DNA from: an uncultured Acidimicrobiales bacterium | GTDB lineage: Bacteria > Actinomycetota > Acidimicrobiia > Acidimicrobiales > SHLQ01 | NCBI GenBank assembly: GCA_937934655.1 | Contig: CALGZB010000120.1 | Coordinates: forward strand, 1 to 45,396 | Length of the DNA: 45,396 bases | Direction: 5' to 3' | In this document: piece after piece, positions 1 to 9,754 of the stretch | Layout: each line of letters opens with the position of its first letter | Position numbering within the stretch: the first letter of the stretch is position 1 | Made by a program: the position numbers and the translations under genes | Notes under the pieces: model-generated | Seen by the model: only the letters and a program-made list of their open reading frames with translations | Database searches by the model: none | What the model was told of the DNA's origin: nothing

Positions 1-156
1 ATCGCCGAGGCAAGTGGCCTCCTGATCGAGGGTTCAGACCTCTTTGTCGCCAATGCCGCCGGGTACATCCGAATGAATCTTGCCTGTCCGAGATCGGTGC
101 TCGAAGATGCGCTTCGCCGGCTCGTCGCCGCGGTTCATTCCATCGAAACCCCGTAG
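1..156 (+). CDS. PatB/MalY-type PLP aminotransferase, C-terminal fragment
   Basis: The first frame is open from the window edge to a TAG at 154-156 and gives 51 residues. The segment GYIRMNLACPRSVLEDALRR matches the C-terminal end of MalY/PatB-type fold-type I PLP enzymes (cystathionine beta-lyase-like C-S lyases), in which an arginine next to the N-L-A-C-P motif binds the substrate carboxylate. The catalytic lysine and the rest of the PLP domain lie outside the window, so substrate cannot be judged. The gene converges on the minus-strand gene that ends at 172, leaving only 15 bases between the stop codons. The family call rests on a short but characteristic tail. Confidence 0.72.
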   Translation: MAEASGLLIEGSDLFVANAAGYIRMNLACPRSVLEDALRRLVAAVHSIETP

Positions 157-171
157 CGCAGGCCGCTAACG

Positions 172-1164
172 TCAGGCAGCCTTGGCGGGTTTGAAGCTAC
201 TTCTCAGCTTGTCCCAGCGCTGCCGGTCGGTCTTTCCACGCATATAGATAAGACCCCAGGAGTCAGGACGGTTTCCGGTTAGCTCCACCGCTCGTGCGCC
301 GCGCCCGTCATCGCCAAGAAAGGAAAAGGCCGAGCAGAACCAGGTGAGTGCATGGGACTGGTCAAGCGGGTCGTGGTGGGCGAAGTCGGGATGAAAGATC
401 GACTGGTCGGCGGCAGCGGCGACGATTGCCCGCACGTCGGATGGTTGGTCGATTTCGGGCAGCACATACCGCTCGATGAAGGCCTCGGCCACGACGGTTC
501 GAAGCGGGCTACCAGCGGGCAGATGGTTGTGGACATCGAGCGCAAAGTTCCACATGCGCTCGTCGTCGCCACTCCATTTGCCAGCGACCGCCTGGACGTA
601 GTTGGAGTGACCTCTCACGTTGGCCGGGTCTCGTCGAAACAAGTTCTCGAACCGGAGTTCGATCTCGTCCTTGTGTACTTGGAGACCTCGGCCGGTGTTG
701 AGGAGTTCTACCCAAGGCAGCGGGTTCTCCGGATCGAACCGGGCGGCCCGGTGAAGGTCATCCTCGGCGGTTCGGAGACGGTCGAAGAAATCGATCCAAC
801 CTTGTTCGCCGACCGTGTCGGACCAACCACCGCCGCGAGCGGCCCACGCCCACTTGACGCCGGCCCTTCCGCGAATGAGAAGGGGGAGCGGGTCGCAACG
901 ATTGGTCGCGTCGATCCACTTGTTGAGGCTGACGGGTTCGCCGGAAAAGTCGATGAGTCCAATGGCTTTTCCGCGGGCCTGCCAGGTCGGGAGATTGGTG
1001 TAGTGCTCGCGTAGACCAACCCAGTCGCTGCCGTAGAAGGCATCGCGAAATGCTTCGGCGGTGTCCTGGGCGTACCAGCGATCGAACCCGGGGTCTTCCT
1101 CGACCGTTTCCGGTGGTGTCTCGGCCTGGCCCTTTCGGTTGAGAATCGATTTCAGTCTGCTCAT
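172..1164 (-). CDS. Uncharacterised 330-residue protein, possibly DUF4034-like
   Basis: The ATG at 1164 overlaps the TGA of the upstream peptidase gene by four bases (ATGA), so the two are probably translationally coupled; a longer reading from 1230 would run inside the peptidase gene and is less likely. The product is soluble, with no signal peptide or membrane segment. The middle third contains a tryptophan-rich helix (WAWAARGGGW) followed by a helical stretch containing FDPENPLPW and RRDP, which resembles TPR-like helical hairpins. From memory this pattern resembles actinobacterial proteins labelled DUF4034, but I cannot confirm that. No catalytic motif is visible. Its position as last gene behind a helicase and an M16-like peptidase does not reveal a function. 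Confidence 0.7.
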   Translation of the reverse strand: MSRLKSILNRKGQAETPPETVEEDPGFDRWYAQDTAEAFRDAFYGSDWVGLREHYTNLPTWQARGKAIGLIDFSGEPVSLNKWIDATNRCDPLPLLIRGRAGVKWAWAARGGGWSDTVGEQGWIDFFDRLRTAEDDLHRAARFDPENPLPWVELLNTGRGLQVHKDEIELRFENLFRRDPANVRGHSNYVQAVAGKWSGDDERMWNFALDVHNHLPAGSPLRTVVAEAFIERYVLPEIDQPSDVRAIVAAAADQSIFHPDFAHHDPLDQSHALTWFCSAFSFLGDDGRGARAVELTGNRPDSWGLIYMRGKTDRQRWDKLRSSFKPAKAA

Positions 1165-2663
1165 GCCGCGGCCTCCGCATAGTTGAAACGACTTCGTTCC
1201 TTGGCTTTGAACTCGCGTTCTGTTACCCACAGTTCGGCCGGGAGAAGTGCTTCGAGTCCGGTCCGAACTTGTTCAGGGTTATCCCAGTCGGCGGGGTCGA
1301 TATGAAACGTCTTCGCCTGTGACGACCAGAAGATGTAGCTGTTGTCGCGTGTTCGGAAGCCGCCCACCATGTCGGTCCCCGGCATCGTAAACACGGCGGT
1401 GTCGCTATCGGTGCAGTCGTTGAAGAATGAGAAGCCGTCGGCGGCTACGACAAGACCGTGCGGCTTTTGACCTTCGACGCGGGAGTCCTTCGCCAGCTGG
1501 AATGTCTGCCCTTGGACCGACGGGTAGTCGATGACGGGTGGGTACTCGAGTCGTCGGTCGCCCGAGTCGTATTCGCCGGGCATGAGCCAAAAGAGCGACT
1601 CGGCCATCTCGGCAATCGCATGACCGATCGCGGTTTTGTCGAGGGACTTTAACCGGTCTGCGGTCTCTTGGTCGCTGTAGACCTGTGCACCATAGAGTTC
1701 GTTTGTTGCATCGCCACTCGCCGCGGCTGCACCGCTGGCAGGATCTTGGGTCGCCCGAACGAACTGTTGGTAGAACCAGCTGAGTTCTTCGTCAGTGCAC
1801 CCGTCATAGGCGAGTTTGTTGATCTCGTAGGCGCACTCTTCGTAGACCATGCTGGCGTCGTCGGCCGACGCCTGTGTACTGAGCAGGACGAAGCGTGAGT
1901 CGGCAGAGAAGTTCACCGACTCGCAATGGGCGCCGTATGCGGCGCCTAAGTCGTTGCGCAGTCGGTCATTGATCCGGCGGCCAAGAAGCGTGAGCCCTAC
2001 GCCGAGCTCCCAGGATCGATCTGCTTTGGTGAACGCTCCGGGGCTCTGCAGGTTTTGGTGTCGGAAGTAGCGCCTTGCCGGAATGATCCGTTCCGGTTCA
2101 GGCGAAACCATGCGTTGGCCGGACGGAAGCGCCCCGAGATTGACCTGCGCCGGCTTTGGTCCATGGAACCACAACACGCAGTTGTCTCGGTTGAAGTAGG
2201 TGTGGCTCCATCTTTCGATTTCAGCCTTGTCGAGTCGGTCATGGGCCAACTCCATAGAGTCGAGGAGTCCGGCGTGAGCGGGACCGTAGGTTGCCCAGGC
2301 TGCAGCGCCCAGCAGGCTCGATCCGCGTTGTGCAGCCTCGGCATTGAGGACGCTTGCCTCGGCTTCGAGCCGTTGCCACGGAATGTTGGCGAGGGCCCCG
2401 GCGACGTGTTCGAGGAACCCGATAACTTCCGGCTCGGTGCCCTTGGCGAAGAAGCTGGTGACGCCGAGTTCGGTTTGGCCGTTATAGGCGAAATCCACAT
2501 CGAGTTCGGCGAGAGCCAGGTGTTCGAGGAGATGCGAAAGGCCCCGCTGAAACAGGTTTTCGTCGATAAATCCGACCCGAAACATGAGGCCCCCGACAAG
2601 CGGACCGGGCGCAGCTGCCCAGTATGTCGGGACGCCTTGAATCAATCCACGTTGAGCGTCCAT
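1161..2663 (-). CDS. M16 (insulinase/pitrilysin-like) metallopeptidase family protein
   Basis: The 500-residue product starts at an ATG and carries the inverted zinc motif HxxEH as HLLEH at residues 44-48, with a candidate third ligand Glu111 in NAEAAQRG. This is the arrangement of active M16 N-terminal domains. The length is that of a single M16 subunit with two halves. There is no signal peptide, so a cytoplasmic peptidase is expected; the substrate is unknown. The spacing from the zinc motif to Glu111 is shorter than in pitrilysin, so the third ligand is tentative. It lies 49 bases downstream of the helicase stop and overlaps the next gene by four bases, which suggests one transcript. It could also be an inactive, assembly-type M16 homologue. 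Confidence 0.8.
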   Translation of the reverse strand: MDAQRGLIQGVPTYWAAAPGPLVGGLMFRVGFIDENLFQRGLSHLLEHLALAELDVDFAYNGQTELGVTSFFAKGTEPEVIGFLEHVAGALANIPWQRLEAEASVLNAEAAQRGSSLLGAAAWATYGPAHAGLLDSMELAHDRLDKAEIERWSHTYFNRDNCVLWFHGPKPAQVNLGALPSGQRMVSPEPERIIPARRYFRHQNLQSPGAFTKADRSWELGVGLTLLGRRINDRLRNDLGAAYGAHCESVNFSADSRFVLLSTQASADDASMVYEECAYEINKLAYDGCTDEELSWFYQQFVRATQDPASGAAAASGDATNELYGAQVYSDQETADRLKSLDKTAIGHAIAEMAESLFWLMPGEYDSGDRRLEYPPVIDYPSVQGQTFQLAKDSRVEGQKPHGLVVAADGFSFFNDCTDSDTAVFTMPGTDMVGGFRTRDNSYIFWSSQAKTFHIDPADWDNPEQVRTGLEALLPAELWVTEREFKAKERSRFNYAEAAA

Positions 2664-2712
2664 TGTAAAAATGTCGGCAGGTCAGCACAGGTACTTCACC
2701 ACTTTTTGCCAG

Positions 2713-5286
2713 CTATGCCGACACGATCTCATCGACATAGACGACGGCCCGGCCTTGTTCTCGTGACGCGTTGAGATCGACGTGGCCAATGACATGCCAC
2801 TCATGGAACTCCTCGGGGTCGGCCAGAATCTGGCGAACCCGTCCGGTGTCACGCTCGTAGAGAAAGAGATCTCGTGCCCGAGCATCGGCTCCGGTGCGGA
2901 TCTCGTCGTAGGTCTCCCAGTAGGCGGCCATGGCTTCCTTGAGATCCTCGGGGGAGAGGTCGGGCGCAAACTCGGCGAGGTCATGGCTTCGTTTGCGACT
3001 CAGCAGATCGACCCAACGGAAGGCTTCGTTGCGGACCATGACGGCAAAGGCTCGTTCGTTGCGGGTGATGTCGGGTGGACCCTCGTCGACCGGTTTGGCC
3101 TCGGTATCGTCGACCGGTTCGGGGTTGCGCATCTTCTCCCACTCGTCGATGAGACTGGAGTCGACCTGCCGCACGAGTTCGCCGAGCCACTCGGTGAGGT
3201 CGTACAACTCTTCGGTCTTTGCATCCTCGGGGACGTTCTGCACGAGCGCCTTGAAACAGTCGGAGAAGTAACGCAACACAACGCCTTCGCTGCGTTTGAG
3301 TTTGTAGTGGTTCACGAATTCCGAAAACGTCATCGCCCGTTCGTAGAGGTCGCGAGCCACGGCCTTTGGGCGAATGGTCTCGCCACCAACCCATGGGTGA
3401 TGGCCTCGGAAAATGTCGAAGGCCGGGAATAGGAAATCGCCGAGTGGCTTGGGGGTCTCGAGTTTGTCGAGTTCCTCCATGCGCTGGTCGTACTCCATCC
3501 CTTCGGATTTGAGCCGGCCGATGGTTTCGCTGCGCAGCAGGTCGAGTTGCGCAGCGACGATGACGCCCGGGTTTTCGAGAACCGCTTCGAGCACGCTCAA
3601 AACGTCGAGGGCGTAACCGTCGGCTTCCATGTCGAGGGCTTCGATTGCCTCAAGAGCAAACAACGACAGTGGCTGGTTGAGCGCGAAGTTGTTTTGAAGG
3701 TCGATGGTGACCCGCACCCGACGGCCGAGGTCGTCGGGGTTGTCGAGTCGTTCGATGACGTCGGCGTCGAGGAGCGACCGGTAGATGCCGATGGCTCGTT
3801 TGATGTGACCGCGCTGCCGACGCTGGGTTTCGTGGTTGTTGAGCAAGATGGTCTTCATCGCTCCGCAACCGTCGCCTGGCCGATCGAGAACGTTAAGCAT
3901 CATGCCGTGGGAGACATCGAAGCTCGATGTGAGCTGCTCGGGGGCGCCCGTGCTGAGCTTGGTGAAGGTCGCCTCGTCCCAATGCGAGTAACCGCGCTCG
4001 GGTGGTTTCTTCTTCACCAGTTTCTTTTTCTTCTTCGGATCGTTTTCGGACTTCTCGACCGCTCGGAGGTTGTCGACTACGTGCGCCGGGGCCTGCACCC
4101 AAACATGGCCCTCGGTATCGAAGCCTTTGCGCCCCGCCCGTCCGGCGATCTGCTGAAACTCGCGGACCGACAACACCCGGGTGCTGCGGCCGTCGTATTT
4201 ACACAGCTGGGTAAACAGCACCGACCGGATCGGCACGTTCACGCCGACCCCGAGGGTGTCGGTACCGCTGATGAGTTTGAGAAGTCCGGCCTGGGCAAGC
4301 TTCTCCACGAGAAGCCGATACTTGGGGAGCAGCCCGGCGTGGTGTACACCGATGCCATGGGTTAGGAACCGCTTGAGGTCTTTGCCGATAGGGGAGTCGA
4401 ATCGGAACCCGCCGATGAGTTCGGCCACCTGCTTCTTCTCGTCCTTGGTGAGAACGTCGATGCTGGTGAACGCCTGTGCGGCTTCGGTGGCTTCACGTTG
4501 GGTGAAGTGCACGACGTACACCGGTGCTCGCCCCGAATCGATCAGTTCTTCGATGGAGTCATGAAGGGTTGTATCGCGGTATTCGAAGGTGAGTGGAACG
4601 GGTCGAACCGTCGATTTCACCAAGGTGGTCTCGCGACCGGTCCGCTCGGTCAGTTCGGTCTGGAACCGTTCGGTGTCGCCCAGGGTCGCCGACATCAGCA
4701 GGAACTGAGCTTGCGGAAGTTCGAGCAGGGGCACCTGCCACGCCCAGCCGCGTTGCGGATCTGCGTAGTAGTGGAACTCGTCCATGATGACCATGTCGAT
4801 GTTGGCGTCAGCACCGTCGCGCAGCGCCAGATTCGCAACGATTTCGGCGGTGCAAGCAATGATTGGAGCGTCGGCGTTCACCGAAGCATCGCCCGTGATC
4901 ATGCCGACTCGCTCGGGGCCAAACTCTCGCACAAGCGAAAAGAACTTCTCGCTTACCAAGGCCTTGATGGGGGCGGTATAGAACGACCGACGATCAGCGG
5001 CGAGGGCGGCAAAGTGTGCCGCCACCGCTACTAATGACTTGCCCGAACCCGTCGGAGTATTGAGGATGACGTTGTTACCAGAGACGAGTTCGAGAACGGC
5101 CTCTTCTTGGGCCGGGTAGAGCTCGATGCCCTGGTCGAAGGCGTGCTCGAAGAAGGCGTCGAGCATGGCTTCGGGATCAGGTGCCGGTGGGAGACGCCGA
5201 ACGAGAGGGGGAAGCGGTGTTGCTGCGGTTGGGGTTGCTGCGGATGGGCTAGCTGCAGATGGGGTCGAAGCGGTTGAGTCGGTCAC
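2713..5286 (-). CDS. Ski2-like DEAD/DEAH-box helicase with DUF3516-type C-terminus
   Basis: The GTG-started 857-residue protein has a complete superfamily 2 core. Walker A is NTPTGSGKS near residue 80, motif II is DEFH, motif III is SAT, and motif VI is QIAGRAGRKG. The long C-terminal half, after a lysine cluster (KKKKKLVKKK), looks like the DUF3516 extension of actinobacterial Ski2-like helicases. The substrate is presumably RNA or DNA, but nothing here decides which. The first 25 residues are a low-complexity Ala/Pro/Ser/Thr tail. The gene begins 41 bases after the autokinase stop and runs towards the M16-like gene, so it is the second gene of a leftward operon. Alternative annotations such as HelY or Hel308 fit less well because of the C-terminus. 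Confidence 0.88.
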   Translation of the reverse strand: MTDSTASTPSAASPSAATPTAATPLPPLVRRLPPAPDPEAMLDAFFEHAFDQGIELYPAQEEAVLELVSGNNVILNTPTGSGKSLVAVAAHFAALAADRRSFYTAPIKALVSEKFFSLVREFGPERVGMITGDASVNADAPIIACTAEIVANLALRDGADANIDMVIMDEFHYYADPQRGWAWQVPLLELPQAQFLLMSATLGDTERFQTELTERTGRETTLVKSTVRPVPLTFEYRDTTLHDSIEELIDSGRAPVYVVHFTQREATEAAQAFTSIDVLTKDEKKQVAELIGGFRFDSPIGKDLKRFLTHGIGVHHAGLLPKYRLLVEKLAQAGLLKLISGTDTLGVGVNVPIRSVLFTQLCKYDGRSTRVLSVREFQQIAGRAGRKGFDTEGHVWVQAPAHVVDNLRAVEKSENDPKKKKKLVKKKPPERGYSHWDEATFTKLSTGAPEQLTSSFDVSHGMMLNVLDRPGDGCGAMKTILLNNHETQRRQRGHIKRAIGIYRSLLDADVIERLDNPDDLGRRVRVTIDLQNNFALNQPLSLFALEAIEALDMEADGYALDVLSVLEAVLENPGVIVAAQLDLLRSETIGRLKSEGMEYDQRMEELDKLETPKPLGDFLFPAFDIFRGHHPWVGGETIRPKAVARDLYERAMTFSEFVNHYKLKRSEGVVLRYFSDCFKALVQNVPEDAKTEELYDLTEWLGELVRQVDSSLIDEWEKMRNPEPVDDTEAKPVDEGPPDITRNERAFAVMVRNEAFRWVDLLSRKRSHDLAEFAPDLSPEDLKEAMAAYWETYDEIRTGADARARDLFLYERDTGRVRQILADPEEFHEWHVIGHVDLNASREQGRAVVYVDEIVSA

Positions 5287-5327
5287 AGGTGGCCGAGGCT
5301 ACTTCGCTGTTTAGGGACCGCCAGTTG

Positions 5328-7064
5328 TTAGCCCTTGGAGATGTCGGAGTCGCGAAGCTCGATGGCCCGGTTGTTGGCTGGCTGCCCGGCGAGGAGGTCA
5401 CGAAGATCGAGTTCGCTCGCTGAGTCGGTCTCGTCGAGGTAGTAGCTCGACCGCTTGTACTCATTTGGTGCCGTGTGGCTGTTGAGCACGGTTCCCAAGA
5501 GGGGAGCGCCAACTCGTCGCAATGCGTTGATCGACTCGTGAATCTCCTCACGCTTGGTGACGCCGGAGCGAGCAACAACGACAACGCCGTCGACCAGCTT
5601 CGACACGATGAGCGGATCGCTCACCGGGCGCACGGGCGGGGAGTCGACCAGAACCAGGTCGAACATGCCGGCGAGTTTGTCGATGAGTTCGGCCATGGCC
5701 CTGGTGCTCAGGAGCTGCGCTGGGTCGGGCGGGGTGTTTCCGGCCGGCAACAGATAGAGCTGTTGGTCTGGGTCGACCCGCACGAAGATCTCGTTGAGTG
5801 GCTTGTTGCCCAACAGGTACTCGGGGTATCCGCTGGTGACCTCGACGTCGAGGTAGTTGTGAATCGACGAGCGGCGGAGGTCGGTATCGATGATGCAGAT
5901 TCGTTTGCCAGCCTCGGCCAAAAGGCGGCCGAGGTTTGCTGTCGTAACGCTTTTTCCTTCGCCGGGGAGTGCACTAGTGACCTGCACGACCCGCAATGGG
6001 GTGTCGAGCGCAGCGAACTGGAGCGACGTACGGAATGAGCGGAACGCCTCGGTGATAGCGGGCGTTCGTTCGACGGCTTTGCGCTTATCGCGGTGCCACG
6101 GCCGTTCCTTGCCCGACTGCGGGATGGTGGCAAGAATCGGAAGATGGTCGGTCGCCCGCCCAAGGTCCTCCGGGGTAACCACTGCGTCGTCGAGTTGTTC
6201 GAGCGCAAATGCCGCACCCACACCAAGAAGAAGCCCAGCGAGCGCACCAAGAATCAGGTTGCGAACTGGGCGGGGGCTTGCCGGGCCTTCGGGTGCTTCG
6301 GCCTCGGAGATGACCTGAGCGATGGCGCCGCTTGCCAGATCGGTGTTGAGCTGAAGGGTCGTGAGCCCCTGGGTGTAGACAGCACGCTGGCTGATGAGCG
6401 GCGCTCGCTGTTCGGTTTGGCGTCGCACGATCTCGGAGCGTTGCTGTTCGAGGCCGGACACGAGCGCACGGTCGACTTCGATGGCCCGTCGGGCATCGGC
6501 GATGCTGTCGTCGATTTCGACGAGTTCACCCTCGTGTGAGCGGTCGAGAGTGCGAAGTTCGCCATCGATGGCCGAGATTTGTGACTGCACGGCAGCCGAC
6601 GTCTGAGCGTAATCATCGACGATCTTGTCTTTGCGAAGGCTGAGGTAGGTCTCGGCGTACACGTTTGCGACGTCGGCGGCTCGTTCGGGCTCGCCGGCAC
6701 TTGCGGTTACCGAAATGACGTCACCATCGTTCGATGTGGTGACGGTGACCTCGGGCTCTTCGCCGATTTCGGTGGTGACTGCGTTGAAGACGGTGGTGCT
6801 CTTGAGAAACTCGACCTGGTTGTCGAGTTCTCGGTCGGCGTCTTGGCGACTGCTACTCGAGGTCGAGAAGATGTCGCCGGTCGACCGGCTTTCGACCAAT
6901 AGGTCGGCGGTTGCTTCGTAACGGTTACTTTGGGCAACGGTTATTGCGCCGGCCACCAACAGGGTGAGCAGCGTGCACACCACGACCTGCAAACGGTGAC
7001 GTCGCAGAATGGCCAGATAGCTTCGGAGATCAAGGTCGATCTCTCGCTCGTCGAACGAGAACAT
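5328..7064 (-). CDS. Wzz/BY-kinase polysaccharide co-polymerase tyrosine autokinase
   Basis: The ATG at 7064 is preceded by an AGGAGG (7077-7082, minus strand), which decides this start over an upstream alternative at 7136. The 578-residue protein has an N-terminal membrane segment after RRHRLQVVV, an extracytoplasmic Wzz-type region with coiled-coil character, and a second membrane segment after SPRPVRN. It ends in a CpsD/Wzc-type kinase domain: Walker A in SALPGEGKS near residue 370, A' in CIIDTDLRRSS, Walker B in LVLVDSPP. The tyrosine tail is short (YKRSSYY). Such proteins set chain length and export of capsular or exopolysaccharide. No glycosyltransferase or Wzx/Wzy gene is visible next to it. 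The divergent DUF4012 gene suggests an envelope role. Confidence 0.9.
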   Translation of the reverse strand: MFSFDEREIDLDLRSYLAILRRHRLQVVVCTLLTLLVAGAITVAQSNRYEATADLLVESRSTGDIFSTSSSSRQDADRELDNQVEFLKSTTVFNAVTTEIGEEPEVTVTTSNDGDVISVTASAGEPERAADVANVYAETYLSLRKDKIVDDYAQTSAAVQSQISAIDGELRTLDRSHEGELVEIDDSIADARRAIEVDRALVSGLEQQRSEIVRRQTEQRAPLISQRAVYTQGLTTLQLNTDLASGAIAQVISEAEAPEGPASPRPVRNLILGALAGLLLGVGAAFALEQLDDAVVTPEDLGRATDHLPILATIPQSGKERPWHRDKRKAVERTPAITEAFRSFRTSLQFAALDTPLRVVQVTSALPGEGKSVTTANLGRLLAEAGKRICIIDTDLRRSSIHNYLDVEVTSGYPEYLLGNKPLNEIFVRVDPDQQLYLLPAGNTPPDPAQLLSTRAMAELIDKLAGMFDLVLVDSPPVRPVSDPLIVSKLVDGVVVVARSGVTKREEIHESINALRRVGAPLLGTVLNSHTAPNEYKRSSYYLDETDSASELDLRDLLAGQPANNRAIELRDSDISKG

Positions 7065-7225
7065 GAGTTGGGTGTCCCTCCTACGGAAAACGCCCCGACA
7101 GGTGCCGGATTTCCAACGGGATGTACCAATCGGCATGGGCCGAAAGGACTTGAGCGTCTAGGTAGTTTTCGCCGCCGATGGGTTAGGTCTCACGGACTGG
7201 AGGTTTGGGCCGATTGGACTAGTGC

Positions 7226-9637
7226 ATGTTCTCGACGCGCCCAATTCCCGACGTTCAGCTACCTGACACAGGTGATGTGGACGGTTCTTCCGGTTCTTCC
7301 GGTGCTCCCGGTGGCGCGCTGTCCGAGAACAGCACATGGGTGGGCTACTCCCTTGGTGAAAACCGGTCCCTTGGTGAGAACCCCGCTTCGGCACCTTCAA
7401 GCTCTGCAACGAGGCGCTCGAAACAACGAGACGCCATCGCCGCCGCCGTCGGAGTCCTCGGCGGTGCGGCCATTGCCCTTTGGTTCGGAGGCGAACCAAC
7501 GGGCTTTGAAGCGCTCGATGCGATCTACCTGGTTCTCTTCGGGGCCTTCGTGGCGCTCGGAGCACAGCTCGCCGGCCGGGCGACCCGCGTCGCGGCCCTC
7601 GCACCGTGCATTCTTCTCCCCGGCGCATGGTTGGCTTTCGGCGCCGCCGCAGCGGTGCTCGTGCTGATCGCCACATTCCGCCCCGCCGCCCGACGTGGGC
7701 TAACTCTTCTTCTTGGCCTGCTTCTGGTGTTTTCTTATCTTCACCTAGGAGACAGCGGCATTCCGCGGCTGTCCGCTGGCGCGGTGGCCCTTGCGGTGAT
7801 CGTTCTTATCGTCTCGTCGATCCGCAATACCCGCGGTCGGGTTCGCGGAGCGTTGGAGATCGTGGCAATGAGCGTGCTGTTTACCCTTCTCTTTGGTGCT
7901 GTCAATTTGGCGACCGTCCTCTACCAGGCAAAGCCGGACCTCGACCGGGCGGCAGCGACCCTCGACGGCAGTCTGGGAGCTACTGACGTTGGATCGATCG
8001 AGAATGCCTCCGCCGACCTCATCTTGGCTCGTCGCCACCTTGTCGCCGCCCGCTCCACCATCGAGTCCACGTGGGCCGGAACGGGACGCCTTGTGCCAAT
8101 TGCGGCACAGAATTACCAATCATTGGTGGCCTCACTCGACGCCATCGAACGATCGACAATCGCTGCCGCTCGCACCGTCGACTCGGTGGACGTGTCGGCG
8201 ATCCGGTCTGAATCGGGTGGTATTAATGTTGCGGCGCTCGAGGACGCCGAGCGGAACGCCCGCTCGTTTCGTGATGTTCTCGTGTCGAGCGTTGCCGTGT
8301 TCGAGGCCCAACAAGGGCCATGGTTGTTGTCGCCACTTGTCGACCAGCTTGCTACGGGATCGTCTCGGTCCCGCGATGCGATTGCTCAGATCGATACGCA
8401 ACTTCCGCGACTCGAAACTCTGCCCAAGCTCCTCGGGGCAACGAAACCACGTCGATACCTTGTGCTTGTCGCCAACCCCACCGAAACACGCGACCTCGGC
8501 GGATTCACTGGCGGGTTCGCTGTGGTCGAGATGGACGCCGGACAGATTGAGCTGATTCAGTCGGGCCGAGCAACCGACCTCGAGGCAACGACACGGCCTG
8601 AAGTTGACGGCGTCATCCCCGACCGTTTCGGCGACTACGAACCCTGGAGTTACGCCCAGAACTACACCGGTACTCCCGACCTCACCGTTGCCGCCAACAC
8701 GCTGCGCGAACTGTTCCCGGCGATGGGTGGCACCGAGATCGATGGGGTGGTTTACCTCGACCCCTATGCGCTTGGTGCCTTGACCGATCTCACTGGCCCG
8801 GTCGAGATAGCGCCGCTCGGACTCAAACTCGACGGCGACACGCTTCCGCAGTTCCTTGTTATAGATCAGTACGCCCTCATCGATGACCGCTCGGCCCGCA
8901 CCAGCGTTCTCGATGTGGTCACCGAAGAGGTCTTCCGGCAGTTGCAGTTTGGTGGGCTTCCGTCAATGGGCGAGATGATTGACGTCATGTCGCCCATGGT
9001 GTCCCAGGGGCGGCTGCGAATGGTGACATTCGACGCATCCGAAACCGACGTGCTGACCGACCTCGGTCTCACCCAGCGTTTCCGCCCCGAGACCTTCGAT
9101 GATTTCCTTTCGGTGATGCACGCAAACGGGGGGCCCAACAAACTCGACCCGTATCTCCACCGCACAATTTCCTATGAGGTTGCGACGGCGGACTCTGCCG
9201 GAACAGAAGATCGTGTCGATGCGATCCTTCGTGTCGACCTCGAGAATCGAGCTCCCGAGGACCTCTCGGACTACGTTTCGGGCAACCGGTGGGACCTCGA
9301 GCGTGGGACGAACCGGCTGCTACTTATTGTCCACTCACCGCTCGACGCTGTGGTTGCGAGTGTCGATGGCAACCTCGTCTCCGTCGACAGCTACTACGAA
9401 TACGGCCTGTGGCGCCACGAACTGTTTGTTGCTATTCCCGCCGGGCAAGCCCGAACCGTCGAGTTTGAATTGGCTGGACGATTCGGCGTTGGGATGGTCG
9501 ATGACGACCCGGCGACCCATGAGCTGTGGGTTCATCATCAACCAACCGTGAATGACGACAACTACGACATCACCGTCAATGGCGAATCAGAGACGTTCGT
9601 ATTGACCGAATCAGCGCGCCTTTCGTGGCCTGACTAG
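7226..9637 (+). CDS. DUF4012 domain membrane protein
   Basis: The 803-residue protein starts with a Ser/Gly-rich cytoplasmic tail of about 65 residues. Five or so hydrophobic segments follow up to residue 235, then a large extracytoplasmic part. The DUF4012 signature begins near residue 400 with RRYLVLVANPTETRDLGGFT, a highly recognisable block. DUF4012 proteins are common in Actinobacteria next to polysaccharide genes, but their biochemical role is unknown. The start is the ATG at 7226; no strong ribosome-binding site lies directly upstream. It is divergent from the BY-kinase gene across 161 bases, so the two may share a promoter region. The N-terminal multi-membrane module is an unusual addition, since many family members have only one anchor. 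Confidence 0.86.
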   Translation: MFSTRPIPDVQLPDTGDVDGSSGSSGAPGGALSENSTWVGYSLGENRSLGENPASAPSSSATRRSKQRDAIAAAVGVLGGAAIALWFGGEPTGFEALDAIYLVLFGAFVALGAQLAGRATRVAALAPCILLPGAWLAFGAAAAVLVLIATFRPAARRGLTLLLGLLLVFSYLHLGDSGIPRLSAGAVALAVIVLIVSSIRNTRGRVRGALEIVAMSVLFTLLFGAVNLATVLYQAKPDLDRAAATLDGSLGATDVGSIENASADLILARRHLVAARSTIESTWAGTGRLVPIAAQNYQSLVASLDAIERSTIAAARTVDSVDVSAIRSESGGINVAALEDAERNARSFRDVLVSSVAVFEAQQGPWLLSPLVDQLATGSSRSRDAIAQIDTQLPRLETLPKLLGATKPRRYLVLVANPTETRDLGGFTGGFAVVEMDAGQIELIQSGRATDLEATTRPEVDGVIPDRFGDYEPWSYAQNYTGTPDLTVAANTLRELFPAMGGTEIDGVVYLDPYALGALTDLTGPVEIAPLGLKLDGDTLPQFLVIDQYALIDDRSARTSVLDVVTEEVFRQLQFGGLPSMGEMIDVMSPMVSQGRLRMVTFDASETDVLTDLGLTQRFRPETFDDFLSVMHANGGPNKLDPYLHRTISYEVATADSAGTEDRVDAILRVDLENRAPEDLSDYVSGNRWDLERGTNRLLLIVHSPLDAVVASVDGNLVSVDSYYEYGLWRHELFVAIPAGQARTVEFELAGRFGVGMVDDDPATHELWVHHQPTVNDDNYDITVNGESETFVLTESARLSWPD

Positions 9638-9754
9638 GAAAAATGTCATCTGGGCCATTCGAACCAAACAGCGTTCAATGTCCTCAAAGTTCGCCGAGAA
9701 GCTCCGACTTGGAATTGGTCAAAGAAGTTCCATCCCTCAGGAGTTCACGTAAAC

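Noticed and set aside
352-1014. 220-codon plus-strand frame opposite the unknown 330-residue gene
   Set aside because: It is a mirror frame in high-GC DNA; the minus frame is coupled by ATGA to the M16-like gene and has more natural composition.
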